DNA of 64,000 nt from Kribbella italica (GCF_014205135.1 NZ_JACHMY010000001.1:1116001-1180000), one strand, 5' to 3'; counted from the stretch's first letter, positions 19,266 to 28,264 are shown. Numbers and translations: made by a program. The notes: generated by a model from the sequence alone, not told the origin.

Positions 19266-19571
19266 TTACAGAAGCTCCAGGTCGAAGGCCAGGGTGATGG
19301 CTTCGGTGAGGGAAGGCTCTTGGTCGGGGAGGACGTAGCCGATCAGGCGGCCCAACTGGAGTTTGGGGATGGTTTGGATGTTGTCGCAGCTGATGGCGCT
19401 GGGGTGGTCGAGGCCGTTCTGGGGGCCGACGAGTACTTCCGTTGAGAGGCCTCGGATGGTGCTGGTGATGGGGGCGACGGTCACGTTGGTGAGGCGGGGG
19501 CGGATCAGTTCGCGGGTGAGGACGACGACGGGGCGGGGCTTGTCGAGGCGGGCGATGTGGATGGGGCGCAT
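19266..19571 (-). CDS. MazF/PemK-family toxin (endoribonuclease)
   Basis: 101 residues with the PemK/MazF fold pattern: RPIHIARLDKPRPVVVLTRE at the start, TVAPITSTIRGLSTEV in the middle and ISCDNIQTIPKLQL near the conserved Asp/Asn. MazF toxins cut mRNA at short sequences. The ATG at 19571 shares one base with the antitoxin stop (TGATG), so translation is coupled. Immediately downstream are the GAGGACTCAGC repeats. Confidence 0.85.
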   Translation of the reverse strand: MRPIHIARLDKPRPVVVLTRELIRPRLTNVTVAPITSTIRGLSTEVLVGPQNGLDHPSAISCDNIQTIPKLQLGRLIGYVLPDQEPSLTEAITLAFDLELL

Positions 19572-19807
19572 CAGTCGAGGTCGGTGAGTACGGTTCCGCC
19601 GGCGGTTGCGGCCAGGCCGTCGAGGTCGGAGGGTTCGCCGTACTCGGTGAGCAGGGCGAGGTCGCGGGCGGCCAGGTCGCGGCGGCGCTCGCGTTCCATC
19701 GCCCGGGCTACTACCGAGGCGCGGGAGGGGGCCAGGTTGGCGTCGACGAGCCGGTCCATGAAGTCGACCAGCTCGTCCGGCAGGCGGACGGTGATCTGTT
19801 TGCTCAT
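19571..19807 (-). CDS. ribbon-helix-helix antitoxin of the MazF pair
   Basis: 78 residues. MSKQITVRLPDELVDFMDRL is a ribbon-helix-helix DNA-binding start as in MazE-type antitoxins of mycobacteria; the C-terminus (about residues 45-78, acidic) would cover the toxin. First gene of the pair. Upstream, ATACCAC occurs twice 11 bp apart (19806-19812 and 19817-19823), one helical turn, a likely auto-operator overlapping the start. Confidence 0.8.
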   Translation of the reverse strand: MSKQITVRLPDELVDFMDRLVDANLAPSRASVVARAMERERRRDLAARDLALLTEYGEPSDLDGLAATAGGTVLTDLD

Positions 19808-19850
19808 ACCACGACGATACCACCGTGGGATTCAGCCCGGTATGGACCGC

Positions 19851-20519
19851 TCAGTTCGGGTTCATGGTGGACCAGGACATGTCCGTGTCGGGCAGGGAGG
19901 GGATCGCCTTGATCGCGGTGAGCTCGGCGTCGAGGAGGCCGATCAGGTGGGCCAGGCGGGTGGTGGTGTCGGGGGCCTCGAGCAGTTTCTGGCGTTCGGG
20001 GGTGAGCAGGGTGGTGGCCGCCGACATCAGGTACGACAGGGTGCTGGGGTCGTCGGGCAGCGAGCCGATGTGCAGGCCGGGGCGGGAGATCTCGGTGACC
20101 GCGGCGGCGTAGCGGCGGAAGCGTTCGACGGCGATCGTCGCCGTACCGAGCGGGTCGTCGCCGAGCTCCTCGTCCAGCCACTCGACGTCCGCGACCAGGT
20201 AGTCGCCGCCGCTGTCCAGCTCGTCGACCTTGAAGCGGCGGTTGCCGGTCAGCGTGACCTCGACCGGGCCGTCGTCGTCCGCGTCGATGGTGATCTCGGA
20301 GATGGTGGCCGCGCAGCCGGTGCCGTACAGCGAGCGGAAGACCCGGTCGCCCAGTTCGTACCCGTCCCGGACCGCGATCGCGCCGCAGACCATCTCGCCG
20401 CCGTTCTCGACCAGGTCGCGGATCACCGATCGCCCCTGGGCGTCCGTGATCGGCAGTGGGAGCACCAGCCCCGGAAAGATCACCGTCTCGACGGTGAGCA
20501 GCGGCAGCCGAGAGTCCAT
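19851..20519 (-). CDS. LON peptidase substrate-binding-domain protein
   Basis: 222 residues consisting only of the N-terminal domain of Lon (PF02190-like): LPLLTVETVIFPGLVLPLPI at the start, GCAATISEI in the beta-barrel part and an alpha-helical end (RLAHLIGLLDAELTAIKAI). There is no ATPase or protease domain, so this is the stand-alone family common in actinobacteria, of unclear function. Divergent from hisD, with 77 bp between starts. Confidence 0.85.
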   Translation of the reverse strand: MDSRLPLLTVETVIFPGLVLPLPITDAQGRSVIRDLVENGGEMVCGAIAVRDGYELGDRVFRSLYGTGCAATISEITIDADDDGPVEVTLTGNRRFKVDELDSGGDYLVADVEWLDEELGDDPLGTATIAVERFRRYAAAVTEISRPGLHIGSLPDDPSTLSYLMSAATTLLTPERQKLLEAPDTTTRLAHLIGLLDAELTAIKAIPSLPDTDMSWSTMNPN

Positions 20520-20584
20520 ACGTCGAGCCTAGGGCAACCATCCACAGTCCGTACGCCGAACCACGGCACAACTGGTGTGACCAC

Positions 20585-20597
20585 TAGACTGGGCCCA
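20585..20597 (+). promoter_or_regulatory. -10 element of a likely leaderless hisD promoter
   Basis: TAGACT at 20585-20590 is separated by only six bases (GGGCCC) from the hisD ATG at 20597, and no Shine-Dalgarno is present. Transcription would begin at or next to the A of the ATG, the usual layout of actinobacterial leaderless genes. No convincing -35 is seen. Confidence 0.5.
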
Positions 20598-21985
20598 TGA
20601 TTCGCCGCGTCGACCTGCGGGGCCGAGTGGCGGCCGGAGAGCTCAACGATCTCCCTGCCGAAGTTCACGCCCTGGTGCCCCGAGCCGTGTTCGACGTCGA
20701 GAAGGCTCTCGACGTCGTCCGACCGATCTGTCTGGACGTCCGGCATCGTGGTCTCGAGGCGATCAGGGAGTACGGCGAGAAGTTCGACCAGGTCCGCGTC
20801 GACGACCTGCGGGTCCCGGCCGAGGCGCTGAAGACCGCGCTGGAGGAGCTCGACCCGACGGTGCGCAGCGCCTTCGAGGAGTCGATCCGCCGGGTGCGCG
20901 AGGTCAGCCAGGACGAGCTCGGCGGCGACGTCGCGTCCGAGCCCGCGCCGGGTGGGCGGGTCACGCAGCGGCTCGTGCCGGTGCAGCGCGTCGGGCTGTA
21001 CGTGCCGGGCGGGCGTGCGCCGCTGGCTTCCAGCGTCGTGATGAACGTCGTACCGGCTCAGGTCGCCGGGGTGCCCTCGCTCGCTGTCGCATCGCCCCCG
21101 CAGAAGGAGTTCGGGGGGCTGCCGCACCCGACGGTGCTCGCGGTGTGCGCGATGCTCGGGATCGACGAGGTGTACGCGATGGGCGGCGCGCAGGCGATCG
21201 CCGGGTTCGCGTACGGGTTCGACGGATGCCGCAAGGTCAACCTGATCACGGGTCCGGGCAACATCTATGTCGTTGCCGCGAAGCGCTTTCTGCTCGGGCA
21301 GGTCGGGATCGACTCCGAGGCCGGGCCGACCGAGATCGCCGTACTGGCTGACGACACGGCCGACCCGGTGCACGTTGCCGCGGATCTGATCAGCCAGGCC
21401 GAGCACGACCCGATGGCGGCCAGTGTCCTGGTGACGCCGAGCGAGTCGCTGGCGGCTGCGGTGGAGGCTGAATTGCCGGTGCAGGTTGCCAAGACCAAGC
21501 ACGCCGAGCGGGTGACCGAGGCGCTGGGTGGGCAGCAGTCCGCCATCGTGCTGGTCGACGACCTTGACCAGGGGACTGTGCTGGTTGATGCGTACGCCGC
21601 TGAGCACTTGGAGGTCCAGACCGAGGACGCCGAGGAGCGGGCCGCGCTGATCAACAACGCCGGCGCGATCTTCGTCGGTGGGTGGTCGCCGGTATCGCTG
21701 GGTGACTACTGCGCGGGGTCGAACCACGTGCTGCCCACCGCTGGATGCGCGTGCCACTCGTCCGGTCTGTCCGTGCGCAGCTTCCTGAAGGCGATGCACG
21801 TCGTGAACTACAGCCGCGACGCGCTGCAGGAGGTCGCCGGTCACGTGGTCGCCCTGGCCAACGCCGAGGACCTCCCGGCCCACGGGGCAGCCGTGTCCGC
21901 ACGCTTCCCCGAGCCGGCCGCGGCGTCCGCCGACAACGGCGCGGCGTCCGCCGACAACGCCGCAGCGTCCGCAGGTGACAGCTGA
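20597..21985 (+). CDS. hisD: histidinol dehydrogenase
   Basis: 462 residues. It oxidises L-histidinol to L-histidine in two NAD+ steps. Conserved blocks: [61 protein letters not shown] (zinc/His region) and SNHVLPT. The last ~20 residues are an extra tail built from [21 protein letters not shown], encoded by a 21-bp direct repeat at about 21922-21982. First gene of the his cluster, with a leaderless-type promoter. It ends in TGATG, overlapping the hisC start by one base. Confidence 0.97.
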   Translation: MIRRVDLRGRVAAGELNDLPAEVHALVPRAVFDVEKALDVVRPICLDVRHRGLEAIREYGEKFDQVRVDDLRVPAEALKTALEELDPTVRSAFEESIRRVREVSQDELGGDVASEPAPGGRVTQRLVPVQRVGLYVPGGRAPLASSVVMNVVPAQVAGVPSLAVASPPQKEFGGLPHPTVLAVCAMLGIDEVYAMGGAQAIAGFAYGFDGCRKVNLITGPGNIYVVAAKRFLLGQVGIDSEAGPTEIAVLADDTADPVHVAADLISQAEHDPMAASVLVTPSESLAAAVEAELPVQVAKTKHAERVTEALGGQQSAIVLVDDLDQGTVLVDAYAAEHLEVQTEDAEERAALINNAGAIFVGGWSPVSLGDYCAGSNHVLPTAGCACHSSGLSVRSFLKAMHVVNYSRDALQEVAGHVVALANAEDLPAHGAAVSARFPEPAAASADNGAASADNAAASAGDS

Positions 21986-23103
21986 TGGCGCGCTTCGACG
22001 GGCTTCCGCTGCGTGACGAGCTGAAAGCCTTCGAGCCGTACGGCGCACCGCAGCTCGACGTACCGTTCCTGCTCAACGTCAACGAGAACCCGTACCCGCC
22101 GAGTGACGCCGTCGTCGCCGACATCACCGCGTCGGTCGCCGAGGCCGCGCGCGGTCTGAACCGGTACCCCGACCGCGACTTCCTGGCCCTGCGCGCCGAC
22201 CTGGCCGCGTACCTGGGCCGCGAGTCCGGCGCGCACCTGACCGCCGAGCAGATCTGGGCCGCCAACGGGTCCAACGAGGTCATGCTGCACCTCCTGCAGG
22301 CCTTCGGCGGCCCGGGCCGGACCGCGCTGTCGTTCGCGCCGACGTACTCGATGTACCCGGAGTACGCCCGCGACACCAACACCGGTTGGGTGGTCGGCCG
22401 CCGGTCGCACGACTTCACGCTCGACCAGAGCAAGGCGCTGGCCGCGATCTCGCGGCACCGCCCGTCGGTCGTGCTGCTGGCCTCACCCAACAACCCGACC
22501 GGTACGGCGCTGCCGATCCAGCTGGTCGAGGCGGTCGCCGGCCGGACGGCGTCGATCGGGGCCGTCCTGGTCGTCGACGAGGCGTACGCCGAGTTCCGCC
22601 GGGCCGGTACGCCGAGCGCGACCAGCCTGCTCCCGGCGTACCCGAACCTGGCCGTCGCCCGGACCACCTCGAAGGCGTTCGCGCTGGCGGGGGCCCGGGT
22701 CGGTTACCTTGCCGCGAGCAAGCAACTGGTCGACGCGCTGCGGATCGTCCGGCTGCCGTACCACCTGTCTGCCGTCACCCAGGCGGTCGCGCGGGCCGCG
22801 TTGCGGCACTCCGACGAGCTGCTCGGCCGGGTCGAGCAGTTGCGCGTGGAGCGGGACGAGACGGTCGACTGGCTGCGGGCGCAGGGCCTCAAGGCGGTCG
22901 ACTCGGACGCGAACTTCGTCCTGTTCGGCACGTTCACCGACCGGCACGCGGTCTGGCAGGCGTTGCTCGACGACGGCGTACTGATCCGCGAGACCGGCCC
23001 GGACGGCTGGCTGCGGGTCTCGATCGGTGCCGCCGCCGAGATGGCCGCGTTCCGCGCGTCCCTGGAGAAGGTGCTCAAGTCCGACATCGGAAGGCAATCA
23101 TGA
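21985..23103 (+). CDS. hisC: histidinol-phosphate aminotransferase
   Basis: 372 residues, a fold-type I PLP enzyme that makes L-histidinol phosphate from imidazole acetol phosphate and glutamate. Seen: LLNVNENPYPPSD near the start, SPNNPTGTALP, the VVDEAYAEF aspartate/tyrosine motif and the PLP lysine in TTSKAFALAGARVGY. Translation is coupled to hisD (TGATG at 21983) and to a 27-codon ORF (ATGA at 23100). Confidence 0.96.
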   Translation: MARFDGLPLRDELKAFEPYGAPQLDVPFLLNVNENPYPPSDAVVADITASVAEAARGLNRYPDRDFLALRADLAAYLGRESGAHLTAEQIWAANGSNEVMLHLLQAFGGPGRTALSFAPTYSMYPEYARDTNTGWVVGRRSHDFTLDQSKALAAISRHRPSVVLLASPNNPTGTALPIQLVEAVAGRTASIGAVLVVDEAYAEFRRAGTPSATSLLPAYPNLAVARTTSKAFALAGARVGYLAASKQLVDALRIVRLPYHLSAVTQAVARAALRHSDELLGRVEQLRVERDETVDWLRAQGLKAVDSDANFVLFGTFTDRHAVWQALLDDGVLIRETGPDGWLRVSIGAAAEMAAFRASLEKVLKSDIGRQS

Positions 23104-23183
23104 GTGAGCGCAGCGAGCTCATCGAACAGGACAGCGTGGACCGAGCCTCATCCGCGCCCGGAGCGAAGCGAGGACGTGGATGA
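23100..23183 (+). CDS. 27-codon ORF bridging hisC and hisB
   Basis: The only DNA between hisC and hisB is an ORF that begins in ATGA on the hisC stop and ends in ATGA on the hisB start, both overlaps exactly four bases. It would encode [10 protein letters not shown]... rich in S, E and R, with no known domain. The unit is bounded by direct repeats GAGCGCAGCGAG (23105) and GAGCGAAGCGAG (23161). That resembles mycobacterial MIRU units, which also carry small ORFs overlapping both neighbours. It may act only as a translational bridge; expression of the peptide is unproven. Confidence 0.5.
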   Translation: MSERSELIEQDSVDRASSAPGAKRGRG

Positions 23184-23779
23184 GTCGCACTGCCCGCATC
23201 GACCGGGAGACGAGTGAGTCGAAGGTGCTGGTCGAGCTCGACCTCGACGGCACCGGGCGCGCCGACATCTCCACCGGGGTCGGCTTCTACGACCACATGC
23301 TCAACGCGCTGGCCAAGCACGCGCTGCTCGACCTGCACGTGAACACGGTCGGCGACCTGGAGATCGACGCGCACCACACCGTCGAGGACACCGCGATCGG
23401 CATCGGCCAGGCGCTGAAGGAAGCGCTCGGTGACAAGAAGGGCATCCGCCGGTTCGGTGACGCGACCGTGCCGCTGGACGAGGCGCTCGTGCACTGCACG
23501 GTCGACCTGTCCGGCCGGCCGTACTGCGTGCACACCGGCGAGCCCGACGGCCAGGTCTACGCGATCATCGGCGGCGACTACGCCGGATCGCTGACCCAGC
23601 ACGTGTTCGAGACGCTCGCGTTCAACGCGGCGATCTGCATCCACGTCCGCGTGTTGTCCGGGCGCGACCCGCACCACATCGTCGAGGCGCAGTTCAAGGC
23701 GTTCGCGCGAGCACTGCGCGCGGCCGCCGAGCTGGACCCGCGGCAGCCCGGGATCCCTTCCACCAAAGGCGCCCTGTGA
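23180..23779 (+). CDS. hisB: imidazoleglycerol-phosphate dehydratase
   Basis: 199 residues, the single-function HisB (no phosphatase domain). It dehydrates imidazole glycerol phosphate to imidazole acetol phosphate. Manganese-binding motifs are present: [26 protein letters not shown] and the repeat-half [28 protein letters not shown]. Start ATG 23180 lies inside the stop of the bridging ORF. The stop overlaps a GTG that opens a second bridging ORF. Confidence 0.96.
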   Translation: MSRTARIDRETSESKVLVELDLDGTGRADISTGVGFYDHMLNALAKHALLDLHVNTVGDLEIDAHHTVEDTAIGIGQALKEALGDKKGIRRFGDATVPLDEALVHCTVDLSGRPYCVHTGEPDGQVYAIIGGDYAGSLTQHVFETLAFNAAICIHVRVLSGRDPHHIVEAQFKAFARALRAAAELDPRQPGIPSTKGAL

Positions 23780-23904
23780 GCACGGCGACTGGCGGAGGGA
23801 CCTGTGAGGACGGCCCTGTGAGCACGGCGACTGGTGGGGCGACCTGTGAGGATGGCCCGGTGAGCACGGCGCCCGGTGGGGGACCTGTGAGGACGGCCCT
23901 GTGA
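23776..23904 (+). CDS. 42-codon repeat-encoded ORF bridging hisB and hisH
   Basis: The whole hisB-hisH gap is an ORF starting GTGA on the hisB stop and ending GTGA on the hisH start. It is made of three tandem copies of a ~42-bp unit (starts 23776, 23818, 23860); the third copy lacks one base, which moves the frame so that the stop falls exactly on the hisH GTG. Each unit starts with CTGTGAGCA, as hisH itself does, so the hisH start region has probably been duplicated. The peptide ([14 protein letters not shown] repeats) has no known domain; expression is unproven. Confidence 0.5.
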   Translation: MSTATGGGTCEDGPVSTATGGATCEDGPVSTAPGGGPVRTAL

Positions 23905-24542
23905 GCAAGAAGGTCGTCCTGCTCGACTACGGCTCGGGCAACATCCGGTCCGGTGAACGCGCCCTGCAGCGCGTCGGCGCGGACGTCACCGTCACCGCCG
24001 ACTACCAGCAGGCGCTCGACGCGGACGGTCTGCTGGTTCCTGGGGTCGGGGCGTTCGAGGCCTGTATGACGGGGCTGAAGTCGGTCCGCGGCGATGTCGT
24101 CGTGGACCGCCGGCTGACCGGCGGGCGCCCGGTGCTCGGGATCTGCGTCGGCATGCAGATCCTGTTCGCTAAGGGCATCGAGCACGGCGTCGAGACCGAG
24201 GGCTGCGAGCAGTGGCCGGGCACGGTCGAGCGGCTGCAGCCGAAGCACCAGGAGCCGGTCCCGCACATGGGCTGGAACACGGTCGACGTCCCGGGCGGCA
24301 GCACGCTGTTCGAGGGGATCGACAAGGAGCGGTTCTACTTCGTGCACTCGTACGGCGTGCGCGAGTGGGCGTTGAAGGACACCCGCGAGTCGGTCACTCC
24401 GAAGGTCACCTGGTCGACGTACGGCGAGGACCGGTTCGTCGCCGCGGTCGAGAACGGGCCGCTGACGGCGACCCAGTTCCACCCGGAGAAGTCGGGTGAC
24501 GCGGGAGCCGAGCTGCTGGCCAACTGGGTCCGCTCGCTCTGA
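23901..24542 (+). CDS. hisH: imidazole glycerol phosphate synthase, glutaminase subunit
   Basis: 213 residues, a class I glutamine amidotransferase that feeds ammonia to HisF. The nucleophile Cys is in GICVGMQ (about residue 84), with the His/Glu pair in [10 protein letters not shown] near the C-terminus and the N-terminal [11 protein letters not shown]. Its GTG start is coupled to the repeat-encoded ORF. hisA/priA and hisF, which often follow hisH, are not here: the next DNA is a 289-bp gap and then an ABC-transporter operon. Confidence 0.95.
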   Translation: MSKKVVLLDYGSGNIRSGERALQRVGADVTVTADYQQALDADGLLVPGVGAFEACMTGLKSVRGDVVVDRRLTGGRPVLGICVGMQILFAKGIEHGVETEGCEQWPGTVERLQPKHQEPVPHMGWNTVDVPGGSTLFEGIDKERFYFVHSYGVREWALKDTRESVTPKVTWSTYGEDRFVAAVENGPLTATQFHPEKSGDAGAELLANWVRSL

Positions 24543-24831
24543 GCGAGCCGCCAGCGTCCGAAGAAGTGCGATGCGTCCGAAGAAGAGTGCGCTATAGCCT
24601 CGGGTTCTTCGGACGCATGTGGATTCTTCGGACGTTCGCCGAGGTACATCGCCGTACCACGGCGTCGCCCTGGTTCACTCCTGACCAGGGCGTTCGGCGT
24701 CAGCCTGCGCCGATCACGGTTCGGTAATCCGCGTCCGATTTCCGGGCCGGACCTCTTCCGTAGATGACATCGGTGCTGTCACACTCACTCGCCAGGACGG
24801 TGGGAACCTTCGGGGATCCAGGAGGCCGGAC
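24543..24831. other. intergenic region with nested inverted repeats and a hairpin
   Basis: The 289 bp between hisH and the ABC operon contain four copies of CGTCCGAAGAA. The inner pair ATGCGTCCGAAGAA (24571-24584) and TTCTTCGGACGCAT (24605-24618) is a perfect 14-bp inverted repeat. The outer pair (24555-24565 and 24624-24634) is a perfect 11-bp one around it. A separate hairpin follows: CGCCCTGGT (24666-24674) and ACCAGGGCG (24684-24692). They may terminate the his transcript or bind a regulator. No gene is seen. Confidence 0.7.
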
Positions 24832-25617
24832 GTGCTGGCAGCGAAGAATCTCGAGGTCGTCTACGACGATGTGATGCTGGTGCTGCGCGGCGTCAGCCTC
24901 GAGGTGCCCCAGGGCAAGATCGTCGCGCTGCTGGGCGCGAACGGCGCCGGCAAGTCCACGCTGCTGCGCGCGTTGTCCGGCCTGCTCGACCTGCACGACG
25001 GAAAGATCAGCCGCGGAACCATCACGCTGGACGGCGAACCGGTGCACGGTCTCGGGCCCAGCAGGATCGCTGCCCTGGGCATCAAACAGGTGATGGAAGG
25101 CCGCCGGATCTTCACCGAGCTGACCGTCGAGGAGAACCTGCGGATCGGTGGACACGTCAAGCCGCGCGCGCTGAAGACCAACCTGGACCGGACCTACGAC
25201 CTGTTCCCGGTGCTGGCCGACCGGCGCCGCAAGGTGGCCGGCTACCTGTCCGGCGGCGAGCAGCAGATGCTGGCGATCGGGCGCGCGCTGATGTCCGACC
25301 CGAAGTACCTGCTGATGGACGAACCGAGTCTCGGCCTGGCGCCGATGATCGTCCAGCAGATCCGGGACGTGATCGTCGACATCAACCGCGCCGGGACGAC
25401 GGTGCTGCTGGTCGAGCAGAACGCCGCGATGGCGCTCGCGATCGCCGAGCACGGCTACGTGCTGGAGAACGGCGCGATGGTGATGGACAAGCCGGCCGCG
25501 GACCTGCTGGCCGACGGCGACGTCCGCGAGTTCTACCTCGGACTCGGCGCCGAGGGCTCGTCCCGGTCGTTCCGCGACGTGAAGCACTACCGCCGGCGGA
25601 AGAGGTGGCTGTCGTGA
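24832..25617 (+). CDS. LivF-type ABC transporter ATP-binding protein
   Basis: 261 residues. Walker A is GANGAGKSTLL, the Q-loop region is IKQVMEGRRIF (typical of LivF), signature LSGGEQQML, Walker B YLLMDEPSLGLAP. One of two ATPases of a branched-chain-amino-acid-type (HAAT) importer. The GTG start at 24832 follows AGGAGG. First gene of a six-gene operon whose second gene starts inside its last codons. Confidence 0.93.
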   Translation: MLAAKNLEVVYDDVMLVLRGVSLEVPQGKIVALLGANGAGKSTLLRALSGLLDLHDGKISRGTITLDGEPVHGLGPSRIAALGIKQVMEGRRIFTELTVEENLRIGGHVKPRALKTNLDRTYDLFPVLADRRRKVAGYLSGGEQQMLAIGRALMSDPKYLLMDEPSLGLAPMIVQQIRDVIVDINRAGTTVLLVEQNAAMALAIAEHGYVLENGAMVMDKPAADLLADGDVREFYLGLGAEGSSRSFRDVKHYRRRKRWLS

Positions 25618-26435
25618 CCGCCACCGAGACCCGGCCGGACGACACCGCCGCGACCACCCGACCGGTGCTCAGCTTCGACGACGTGCTGCTGGAGTTCTCC
25701 GGCGTGACCGCGCTGAACGGCGTCAGCTTCACCGTCGACCCCGGCGAGCTGTTCGCGGTGATCGGCCCGAACGGCGCGGGGAAGACCTCGATCTTCAACG
25801 TGCTCTCCGGCGTCTACCGGCCGCAGCGCGGCTCGGTGCGCTTCGGCGACGAGGAGCTGATCGGCCGCAAACCGCACGCGATCGCGCGGCTCGGCATCGC
25901 GCGGACCTTCCAGAACATCGAGCTGTTCTCCAACCTCACGGTGCTCGACAACCTGATGCTCGGGCGCCACCACCACAACCCGTACGGCGTGCTCGCGGCC
26001 TTCGCGTGGCTCGGCAAGGCGCGCCGCAACGAGCTGGCCAACCGCAAGGCCGTCGAGGAGATCGTCGACTTCCTCGAGCTCGCGCAGTGGCGGCGGATGC
26101 CGGTCGGCCTGCTCCCGTACGGCGTGCAGAAGCGGGTCGAGCTCGGCCGGGCGCTCGCCGCCGAGCCGAAGCTTCTGCTGCTGGACGAGCCGGTCGCCGG
26201 GATGAACCTGGAGGAGACCGAGGACATGGCCCGGTTCATCCTCGACATCCGCGACGAGCTGGGCCTGCCGATGGTGATGGTCGAGCACGACATGGGCCTG
26301 GTGATGGATCTGGCCGACCGGATCATGGTGGTCGACTTCGGCCGCCCGATCCGCACCGGCCGCCCGCGCGAGGTCGCGGCCGACCCCGACGTGGTGCGCG
26401 CTTACCTGGGCGAAGAGCACAGGATCGTGCCATGA
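25614..26435 (+). CDS. LivG-type ABC transporter ATP-binding protein
   Basis: 273 residues from GTG 25614, which overlaps the LivF stop (GTGA) and has GAAGAGG about 9 bases upstream; GTG 25605 is the alternative. Walker A is GPNGAGKTSIFN, followed by GIARTFQNIELF (LivG-specific), Walker B LLLLDEPVAGMN, and the H-loop MVEHDMGLVMDLAD. The signature loop reads LPYGVQKRVELGRAL rather than LSGGQ, a change frequent in this family. It pairs with LivF. Confidence 0.93.
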   Translation: MTATETRPDDTAATTRPVLSFDDVLLEFSGVTALNGVSFTVDPGELFAVIGPNGAGKTSIFNVLSGVYRPQRGSVRFGDEELIGRKPHAIARLGIARTFQNIELFSNLTVLDNLMLGRHHHNPYGVLAAFAWLGKARRNELANRKAVEEIVDFLELAQWRRMPVGLLPYGVQKRVELGRALAAEPKLLLLDEPVAGMNLEETEDMARFILDIRDELGLPMVMVEHDMGLVMDLADRIMVVDFGRPIRTGRPREVAADPDVVRAYLGEEHRIVP

Positions 26436-28264
26436 GGACGATCGCCACTCGGGTGCGCCAGAGAGCCGAGAGCACACCCGACCTGATCGCTTTGAGAGAA
26501 AAGGATCTCGGGCTCTGGCAACAAGTCAGTTGGGCCGGCTACTGGGACACGGCAACGTTGGTGGGTCACGCGTTGCTTGCTCTTGGCATCGAGCCCGGCG
26601 ACCGGGTCGCGATCCACTCCGAGAACCGCCGGGAGTGGCTCTACACCGACGTCGGCGCGGTCGCCGTACGGGCGGTCACGGTCGGGCTCTACCCGACGAA
26701 CCCGACGGCCGAGGTCGCCTACCTGCTCCGCCATTCCGGCTCCCGCGTCCTGATCGCCGAGGACCAGGAGCAGGTCGACAAAGCGCTGGCCGTCGCCGAC
26801 GAGCTGCCCGAGCTGGAGCACATCGTCTACCTCGAACCCCGCGGCATCAGACACCGGTACGACGACCCGCGGCTGCTCGCCTGGCCCGACTTCCTTGCCC
26901 TCGGCCACGAGCATCGGACCGAGAACCCAACCGCCGTAGCGGAAAGAATGGACCAGACTCAGCCCGACGACGTCGCCACGCTGGTCTACACCTCAGGCAC
27001 CACCGGCCCGCCCAAAGGCGTGATGCTGACCGTGGCGAACGTCGACTACGCCATCCGCGAGCTGGTCGAGCAAGGCGGCTTCACCGCCCCGCCGCCGTCG
27101 TCGAAGGACAGCGTTCTCTCGTACCTCCCGCTCTGCCACGTCGCCGAGCGCGTTTTCAGCTGCTGGTTCGGCGCGGGCGCCGGTGTCTGCGTCCACTTCG
27201 CCGAGTCGATCGAGACCGTCGCCACCAACCTGCACGAGGTCCAGCCGAGCATCCTGTTCGGCGTCCCGCGCATCTGGGAGAAGATCGCCGCCGGCATCCA
27301 GATCCGGATCTCGTCCGCCGGCCTGCTCAAGCGGTCCGTCGGCACCTTCTGGCTCGAGCAGGCGGACTGGATCGGCACCGTCAAAGCGGCCAACGGCGGC
27401 AAGCACACCCCTGCCTCCAAAGCAGTCCACGCCATCGGGTACCTGATCTGCTACCGCGCACTGCTCGACCGCGTCGGCCTGCGCAAGGTCCGGTACGCCG
27501 CCTCCGGTGCCGCGCCGATCGCGCCCGAGGTGCTGCGGTTCTTCATGGGCCTGGGCCTGCCGATGCACGAGGTGTACGGGATGACCGAGAACTCGGCCGT
27601 GGCCACCGCCAACCGTCCGGGCCGGGTCAAGCTCGGCACGGTCGGCGAACGCCACGAGGGAGTCGAACTGAGGATCGACGAGATCAGCGGCGAGATCCTG
27701 ACCCGGCACGACGGGACGTTCGCCGGCTACTGGCACGACCCCGAGGCGACCGCGCGGATGCTCGACCCGGACGGCTGGCTGCACACCGGCGACGTCGGCG
27801 AGTGGGTCGACGGGACGCACCTGCGGATCACCGACCGGATGAAGGACCTGATCATCACCGCGGGCGGCAAGAACATCGCGCCGTCGGAGATCGAGAACGC
27901 GCTGAAGGCGTCGCCGTACCTCAAGGAGGCGGTGGTGATCGGCGACGGGCGCAAGTACCTGACCGCCTTGATCGGGATCGAGCCGGACACGGTCGGCCAC
28001 TGGGCCCAGCAGGAGAGACTGCCCTACTCGACGTACCGGGACCTGAGCTCCAAGCCCGAGGTTCTGAAGCTCGTGCAGGGTGTGGTCGACGAGGTCAACG
28101 AGCGGTTCGCGACGGTCGAGCAGGTGAAGACGTTCCGGCTGCTGCCGAAGCTGCTCGAGCACGAGGACGGCGAGCTGACCGCGACGCAGAAGGTGAAGCG
28201 CGGCGCCGTCACCTCGGCGTACGGCGAACTGGTCGAGTCGATGTACCGCGGAGGTGCCCGGTGA
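26432..28264 (+). CDS. AMP-dependent acyl-CoA ligase (long-chain FadD/FACL type)
   Basis: 610 residues from an ATG that overlaps the LivG stop (ATGA). It adenylates a carboxylic acid and transfers it to CoA. Motifs: P-loop YTSGTTGPPKGVML, GMTENSAV (A5), TGDVGEW (A7, ATP ribose) and ITAGGKNIAPSEIE (A8). Length and LPLCHVAER place it in the long-chain/AAE15-type group. Being inside an importer operon, between ATPases and permeases, suggests the imported compound is a carboxylic acid activated on entry; the compound is unknown. Confidence 0.92.
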   Translation: MRTIATRVRQRAESTPDLIALREKDLGLWQQVSWAGYWDTATLVGHALLALGIEPGDRVAIHSENRREWLYTDVGAVAVRAVTVGLYPTNPTAEVAYLLRHSGSRVLIAEDQEQVDKALAVADELPELEHIVYLEPRGIRHRYDDPRLLAWPDFLALGHEHRTENPTAVAERMDQTQPDDVATLVYTSGTTGPPKGVMLTVANVDYAIRELVEQGGFTAPPPSSKDSVLSYLPLCHVAERVFSCWFGAGAGVCVHFAESIETVATNLHEVQPSILFGVPRIWEKIAAGIQIRISSAGLLKRSVGTFWLEQADWIGTVKAANGGKHTPASKAVHAIGYLICYRALLDRVGLRKVRYAASGAAPIAPEVLRFFMGLGLPMHEVYGMTENSAVATANRPGRVKLGTVGERHEGVELRIDEISGEILTRHDGTFAGYWHDPEATARMLDPDGWLHTGDVGEWVDGTHLRITDRMKDLIITAGGKNIAPSEIENALKASPYLKEAVVIGDGRKYLTALIGIEPDTVGHWAQQERLPYSTYRDLSSKPEVLKLVQGVVDEVNERFATVEQVKTFRLLPKLLEHEDGELTATQKVKRGAVTSAYGELVESMYRGGAR

